Source: an uncultured Gammaproteobacteria bacterium
GTDB lineage: Bacteria > Pseudomonadota > Gammaproteobacteria > Pseudomonadales > Azotimanducaceae_A
DNA: 36,615 nucleotides
Assembly: GCA_913041025.1 (NCBI GenBank)
Contig: CAJWGQ010000008.1
Coordinates: 1-36,615, forward strand
Direction of reading: 5' to 3'
In this document: positions 32,639 to 36,615 of the stretch, in pieces
Layout of the letters: each line of letters opens with the position of its first letter
Numbering within the stretch: position 1 is the first letter of the stretch
Position numbers and translations under genes: made by a program
Notes under the pieces: model-generated
Told to the model about the DNA's origin: nothing
The model's database searches: none
What the model saw: the letters and a program-made list of their open reading frames with translations, nothing else

Positions 32639-32716
32639 TCGATCTGGTTAACTCCATATGAAACCTGCTAAATTGTAACCTGTTTACTCAGACAGATAGC
32701 CAAGACTTAATAACAA

Positions 32717-33406
32717 ATGCGGTCAGATTCTCAAGAAATTCTTTTACCATGGGAGGAAATCGATACGATTCTCCTAGACATGGACGGCACCATTCTGGAC
32801 CTAAATTATGATAACCATGTATGGAACCAAGCACTTCCATCCGCTTATGCTGAAAAACACTCTATAAACGAAGAAGCCGCTCGGTCAAAGTTAATCGGTC
32901 ACATGCAAGAAATTCATGGGACCATCGACTTCTATAGCTTCCCCTACTGGGCTCAATACACTGGACTGGACATCACGGCTCTGCACCGCAGATTCACTGA
33001 ATTAATTCAATTCCGACCCGGCGCAAAGGCGTTTCTGAACTGGGCAAAAGCAAAAAAGAAAAAAACAATTATCGCGACTAACGCTCACCCCGAATCAATC
33101 CAAATTAAAAACGAGATCAGTGCGCTCTCTTCACATGTCAACCACATAACCTCTAGCCATCAATACGAATGCCCAAAGGAAACTCCTGAATTTTGGGAGA
33201 GACTGCAAATTGAACATCAATTCGATAAAGCGAAAACAATTTTCATTGATGACAACGCACCCGTACTTGATTCATCTAAAAATTATGGATTGGCATACAA
33301 TCTGATCGTTGCTAAGCCTGATTCGCGAAAGCCCCTAAAACCTAACTTAAGCTATCCCTCCTTCGATCACTACGAAGAGATATGCCCGCAAATCAAAGCA
33401 AACTAG
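32717..33406 (+). CDS. yrfG: YrfG, GMP/IMP nucleotidase (HAD superfamily)
   Basis: This 229-residue HAD phosphatase has motif I LLDMDGTILDL with Asp21 as nucleophile and Asp23, motif II IIATNAHPES, and motif IV FIDDNAPVLDSS. PYWAQYTGLDI in the cap is typical of YrfG, which removes phosphate from GMP and IMP. Position next to nudE and hslR matches the conserved neighbourhood in gammaproteobacteria. It is seven bases from hslR, so they form an operon. Confidence 0.93.
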   Translation: MRSDSQEILLPWEEIDTILLDMDGTILDLNYDNHVWNQALPSAYAEKHSINEEAARSKLIGHMQEIHGTIDFYSFPYWAQYTGLDITALHRRFTELIQFRPGAKAFLNWAKAKKKKTIIATNAHPESIQIKNEISALSSHVNHITSSHQYECPKETPEFWERLQIEHQFDKAKTIFIDDNAPVLDSSKNYGLAYNLIVAKPDSRKPLKPNLSYPSFDHYEEICPQIKAN

Positions 33407-33413
33407 TAACACT

Positions 33414-33824
33414 ATGAAAAGAGACTCTGACCAGGCAAAGCTGAGGGTTGATCGATGGCTTTGGGCTGCCAGATTCTTCAAAACTCGATCGCTCGCTAAG
33501 ACCGCTATTGAAAATGGCAAAATAGAATTAAACGGTAATCGAATTAAAGCGTCTAAAGAAATAGCTCACGGCGATCTTCTATCGGTTCGCCGAGGAGATA
33601 CGGTTCATCTCGTTACAGTATTGGCTTTGACCGACAAAAGAGGGTCCGCAACCATCGCACAAAGCCTCTACGAGGAGACTGAACAAAGCAAATTGGAGAG
33701 GGCGATAGTTACAGAAAAAAAGAAAATTATCCGAGCCGGTTACTCTTCTCCAAAAAGCAAACCGTCGAAGAAAAATAGACGCAAAATCGCAGAACTGAAG
33801 ATGAACGAGGACACCTACAATTAA
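33414..33824 (+). CDS. hslR: HslR (Hsp15), S4-domain ribosome-associated heat shock protein
   Basis: This 136-residue protein has an N-terminal S4 RNA-binding domain, LRVDRWLWAARFFKTRSLAKTAIENGKIELNG, and a basic lysine-rich tail (SPKSKPSKKNRRK). This is HslR, which binds 50S subunits carrying a nascent chain and helps recycle them. The length equals E. coli Hsp15 (133). It follows yrfG by seven bases. Confidence 0.95.
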   Translation: MKRDSDQAKLRVDRWLWAARFFKTRSLAKTAIENGKIELNGNRIKASKEIAHGDLLSVRRGDTVHLVTVLALTDKRGSATIAQSLYEETEQSKLERAIVTEKKKIIRAGYSSPKSKPSKKNRRKIAELKMNEDTYN

Positions 33825-33940
33825 CTCGGAGGACAGGTGACTTTTACAAAAATCATTTCACGACACTTAAAATTAAACTAGTGCCGCTTTCTCACTAAAC
33901 CAGCCTACCAGCGCAGCCACAAAGCCGCTTACATTGCAAT

Positions 33941-33969
33941 TTGACCTTAAACCGCAGTACAAATAGTGT
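33941..33969 (+). promoter_or_regulatory. Possible promoter of gshA
   Basis: TTGACC (33941-33946, five of six) and TAGTGT (33964-33969, three of six) are 17 bases apart, just before gshA. The leader would be only about 14 bases, short but compatible with the AAGGA site at 33981-33989. Weak -10, so tentative. Confidence 0.3.
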
Positions 33970-33989
33970 CTCCGAACTGCTGAAGGATA

Positions 33990-35561
33990 ATGAGCATCAC
34001 GTTGCCTAGGGTAAATCTAAATTCCGTTTTGACCTCCGAACGCCTAGCCAGGCTAAAAACTGCTGGTGTTTACCTACCGACGTTACGGAGAGGAATAGAA
34101 AAAGAGGCCTTAAGGTCAGGCTTAGACGGTGGTCTATCACAAGCGATGCATCCGAGAACATTGGGGTCTCCTCTGACTAATCCCAACATCACCACGGACT
34201 TTTCAGAATCACAAGTCGAGTTAATTACCCAGGTCCATCCATCTATTGCTGACTGTCTTCAAGAGTTGGCAGAAATTCAAACTTTTGTCTCAGATAACCT
34301 AAAAGAAGAATTGCTTTGGCCCTTTAGCATGCCTTGCCATATTAGGAAAGATCACTCGATACCCATCGCTCAATATGGCTCAACAAACCTTGCTAAAGCC
34401 AAAACTATCTATCGAAGGGGACTTAGCAATAGGTACGGATCTGAAATGCAAACCATTTCAGGCATCCACTACAATTTTTCCCTATCTGACGCCTGCTGGA
34501 AAGAGCTCGGATACGTTGACCAAGTATCCAGAACACGAGGCTACTTTGATTTAATCAGAAATTTCCGCCGCTGGTCTTGGCTCTTGGTGTATCTGTTCGG
34601 TGCGTCGCCCACAATTCCTAAACAACTAGTTCAACATTCTGAGCTAGCTAACTTGAGCTTGCTAGATGATGAAAGCCTTTATATGTCGCATGCAACCAGT
34701 TTAAGAATGGGGCCCATGGGTTATCAAAGTACCGCTCAAAACAATCTGGCGATCTCTTATAACTCTTTGGAGGATTACCTAGAGGGAATGACTATCGCCT
34801 TGAGCCAGACACACTCCGAATACCAACAGGTCGGTTTGAAGCAAAAGTCTATCTATCAACAATTAAACACAGCAATCTTGCAGATCGAAAACGAATTCTA
34901 TGGGTATATTCGACCAAAACGCAGCCTATTGGCTGGAGAAAGGCCAGTATCTGCACTTAAAAAACATGGAGTCGAATACGTCGAAGTTCGCTGTCTAGAC
35001 ATCGATCCCTACCTGCCAACAGGTATAGATAGCACACAGATACAATTTATCGATACCTTCTTAATCATGTGCCTTTTAAGCGAAAGCCCACCAGATTCAG
35101 CTGAAGAGAATGTATTAATAAATGAGAACAACGCATCAGTCGTTAATTGGGGACGCAAACCTGACTTAGCTCTTAAAAACCCTGATCTAATCGAAATGAA
35201 GACCTGGGCTCGAGATCTAATCAACCAGTGCAAACCAATTGCAGAAATTTTTGATGCTAATTGCACGAACCCAACCTATTCCGAATCGATCGCAATTCAA
35301 CTCGAAAAACTTACTAACCCTGACCTAACCCCTTCAGCAAAGCTCTTGGATCACATTAAGACCTCAAGCAAGTCGTTTTACGAGTTGGGGGTTGAGCTTG
35401 CTAAGCAGCACAAGCAGCAACACCAAACCAACACCGTATCAGCCGATAGCCAATCTCAGTTGGCAGAGCAAGCCAAAGAGTCATTGCAAAAGCTCAAAGA
35501 CCTCGAACTTATGGACGAAGAGTCGTTCGAAAGCTTTCTATTTAAGTACACAGCCATCTAA
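33990..35561 (+). CDS. gshA: GshA, glutamate-cysteine ligase
   Basis: This 523-residue enzyme makes gamma-glutamylcysteine, the first step of glutathione synthesis. It is of the E. coli class: LRRGIEKEALR, HPRTLGSPLTNPNITTDFSESQVELIT, then SGIHYNFSL and YVEVRCLDIDPY. Length is normal (E. coli 518). An AAGGA site lies just upstream of the ATG. Glutathione demand in this segment is shown also by the GST and GFA-type genes at 21618-22699. acpH follows four bases after the stop. Confidence 0.97.
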   Translation: MSITLPRVNLNSVLTSERLARLKTAGVYLPTLRRGIEKEALRSGLDGGLSQAMHPRTLGSPLTNPNITTDFSESQVELITQVHPSIADCLQELAEIQTFVSDNLKEELLWPFSMPCHIRKDHSIPIAQYGSTNLAKAKTIYRRGLSNRYGSEMQTISGIHYNFSLSDACWKELGYVDQVSRTRGYFDLIRNFRRWSWLLVYLFGASPTIPKQLVQHSELANLSLLDDESLYMSHATSLRMGPMGYQSTAQNNLAISYNSLEDYLEGMTIALSQTHSEYQQVGLKQKSIYQQLNTAILQIENEFYGYIRPKRSLLAGERPVSALKKHGVEYVEVRCLDIDPYLPTGIDSTQIQFIDTFLIMCLLSESPPDSAEENVLINENNASVVNWGRKPDLALKNPDLIEMKTWARDLINQCKPIAEIFDANCTNPTYSESIAIQLEKLTNPDLTPSAKLLDHIKTSSKSFYELGVELAKQHKQQHQTNTVSADSQSQLAEQAKESLQKLKDLELMDEESFESFLFKYTAI

Positions 35562-35565
35562 AAGA

Positions 35566-36078
35566 ATGAATTTTCTGTGTCACAGCGAGATCGCACTCTT
35601 TGTTGCTGAAGAGACCCATTTAGCTCCTTCAGCAGTTAACGGTCTGTTAGCAGGCGCGGTCCTTGGCGATTTTTTAAAAGGACCCATTCAAGACTCTTGG
35701 GATCGGGAGCTCTCCCTGGGAATCAAGTTACACAGAAAAGTAGATGCCATCTCTAACCAGCAGACAACAATCAAATCTGCGTGTAACCGATTTCCAAAAA
35801 AAACGAGGCGAATCGCTCCAATCCTGATAGACATAATCTCTGACTTCTTCTTAGCCACACATTGGTCTTCCTACCAAAAAGTACAGATCGAACCTTTTGC
35901 TGATATGTGCCACTCCGCATTAGGAACACATACTGACGAATTCGATGCGGGATCAAGCGCGAAAAAATTCGTTACCTACATGAGGGAAGAAGAGCTTCTT
36001 AGAAATAGCTCCGACTGGACCACAATTGAGCGAACTACCCAAAGTGTCATCAGGCGCCTCGACAGGCCCCAAAGTTGA
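35566..36078 (+). CDS. acpH: AcpH-like acyl carrier protein phosphodiesterase, C-terminally shortened
   Basis: This 170-residue protein starts MNFLCHSEIALF and has NGLLAGAVLGDFLKGPI, then LGIKLHRKVDAIS and KKTRRIAPILIDIISDFFLATHW, matching AcpH/DUF479 (E. coli [39 protein letters not shown]). AcpH removes the phosphopantetheine arm from acyl carrier protein. The frame opens earlier, at 35392, but only inside gshA; the ATG at 35566 is four bases after the gshA stop. It is shorter than E. coli AcpH (193). Its last residues (VIRRLDRPQS) are read from the opposite strand of an amidohydrolase fragment, so the native end seems to be lost. Histidine in the DHFL motif is Phe here, and activity is uncertain. 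Confidence 0.8.
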   Translation: MNFLCHSEIALFVAEETHLAPSAVNGLLAGAVLGDFLKGPIQDSWDRELSLGIKLHRKVDAISNQQTTIKSACNRFPKKTRRIAPILIDIISDFFLATHWSSYQKVQIEPFADMCHSALGTHTDEFDAGSSAKKFVTYMREEELLRNSSDWTTIERTTQSVIRRLDRPQS

Positions 36079-36204
36079 ATCGCGTACAGCCGCGATAACC
36101 GTATCGGCCCTTGAAGGCCGCTCAAAAGGCTTTACCAATTCACCGCCATAAAGTTCTGTCTGAGCATCTCGGAGACGATGCTGATCCGTGTAAATTGTCT
36201 TCAT
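36046..36204 (-). pseudogene. 5' remnant of an acetylpolyamine amidohydrolase (class II histone deacetylase-like) gene
   Basis: About 53 codons encode a good N-terminus of the acetylpolyamine amidohydrolase family: MKTIYTDQHRLRDAQTELYG, then GELVKPFERPSRADTVI and GPVEAPDD. The ATG has a strong AAAGGAG seven bases upstream. Full-length enzymes are roughly 340 residues and should continue with the catalytic histidines; here the frame instead runs into the reverse strand of acpH and no similarity remains. The gene appears cut off by a deletion or rearrangement that joined it to acpH. It sits 41 bases upstream of nothing coding on its own strand except argE, which lies before it. Confidence 0.65.
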
Positions 36205-36245
36205 ATGAATGCTCCTTTCGCCGCTCAAACCGAGCAGCGCAAAAA

Positions 36246-36615
36246 TTAATCAGTGGGCAATGGTGATTGCTGTAAATGGGTAATGATGTTACTGATAAAA
36301 CGCCAGCACTGCGAAAGCTGGTCCGTCTTAATGTATTCATCTGGTCGGTGCGCCTGCAAAATACTGCCGGGGCCGCAGACCACACAAGGAATCTTGACCT
36401 GATCACTAAATAGCCCCGCTTCCGAGCCAAAACTGATTTTCTCTGACACGTCGCTACCTAATAACATTTGGCAAAACCGCACAACCGCGGCGTCGGCTGA
36501 CGTCTGCAGGCCCGGGTATCCTGCAAGGGGTTCAAAAATAATCGACGTCTCGGGATCGACCTTGTGCATCTGGGGCAGCAGCGTTTGCTCAGCAAATTCC
36601 AGAATTTGTTGATGA
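36246..36615 (-). CDS. argE: ArgE, acetylornithine deacetylase, C-terminal part (runs off the window)
   Basis: The frame is open from the window edge to the stop at 36246-36248 and gives about 122 residues. IIFEPLAGYPGLQTSADAAVVRFCQMLLG, then SFGSEAGLFSDQVKIPCVVCGPGSILQAHRPDEYI match the end of ArgE (M20 peptidase family), which deacetylates N-acetylornithine in arginine synthesis. The metal ligands visible here are Glu in GSEAGLF and His in QAHRPDE. The start lies beyond the window. The gene lies near gshA as in Pseudomonas. Confidence 0.92.
   Translation of the reverse strand, partial: HQQILEFAEQTLLPQMHKVDPETSIIFEPLAGYPGLQTSADAAVVRFCQMLLGSDVSEKISFGSEAGLFSDQVKIPCVVCGPGSILQAHRPDEYIKTDQLSQCWRFISNIITHLQQSPLPTD

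Noticed and set aside
35392..35565. N-terminal extension of acpH inside gshA
   Set aside because: The 58 extra residues are low-complexity out-of-frame gshA sequence; AcpH proteins start at MNFL.
36140..36430. Leftward 96-codon frame near the right end
   Set aside because: Out-of-frame shadow of argE; the argE frame has clear family motifs to the window edge.

Overview
The window looks like a chromosome segment of an uncultured, probably marine, gammaproteobacterium of moderate GC content. Two core blocks with Pseudomonas-like gene order flank a catabolic accessory region of about 24 kb. The left block (1-4134) holds the end of a divergent polysaccharide deacetylase gene, hisA, hisB, a small conserved hypothetical, mutY, yggX, tRNA-Phe(GAA), slyX and a short selenoprotein gene. 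The right block (31270-36615) holds cysQ, nudE, yrfG, hslR, gshA, acpH, a remnant of an acetylpolyamine amidohydrolase gene and the 3' end of argE. No integrase, transposase, CRISPR array or phage gene was seen.

The accessory region starts right after the selenoprotein gene. A leftward operon (8171-4119) encodes a VOC-fold extradiol-type dioxygenase, a Baeyer-Villiger monooxygenase, a thiolase-like protein and its DUF35 partner. It is followed by two rightward hydrolases (an SMP-30 lactonase and a cyclase-family metal hydrolase), a leftward sulfatase/PhyH-dioxygenase pair, a rightward SDR, and a leftward five-gene operon (20649-13893). That operon encodes a Yej/Opp-type ABC importer, whose binding protein is tethered by an N-terminal membrane helix, and a second SMP-30 lactonase. 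The set fits uptake and breakdown of a cyclic, possibly sulfated alcohol: sulfatase to alcohol, SDR to ketone, monooxygenase to lactone, lactonase to hydroxy acid, then C-C cleavage by the thiolase-like/DUF35 pair. This order is inference; no substrate can be read from the sequence.

Next come a translationally coupled operon of a GFA-family protein, a glutathione transferase and a DUF1295 membrane protein; a Ca2+/Na+ antiporter; a second DUF35/thiolase-like pair; a 2OG-Fe(II) oxygenase; a methyltransferase; cysK; and a leftward trio of a flavin-dependent acyl-CoA-dehydrogenase-fold enzyme, a ketopantoate-reductase-like enzyme and a small NIPSNAP-like protein. The only stretch over 300 bases without a gene is 30890-31269, which carries a probable promoter and an 81-nt element closed by a 16-bp stem.

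The best hidden item is the selenoprotein at 3901-4134. It is a complete SelW-like (Rdx family) protein whose CxxU motif is encoded with an in-frame TGA followed by a SECIS-like hairpin, so ordinary gene calling would split it or miss it. Other points of note are a deletion scar at acpH/acetylpolyamine amidohydrolase, a histidine cluster lacking hisH and hisF, and an unusual ABC importer architecture.
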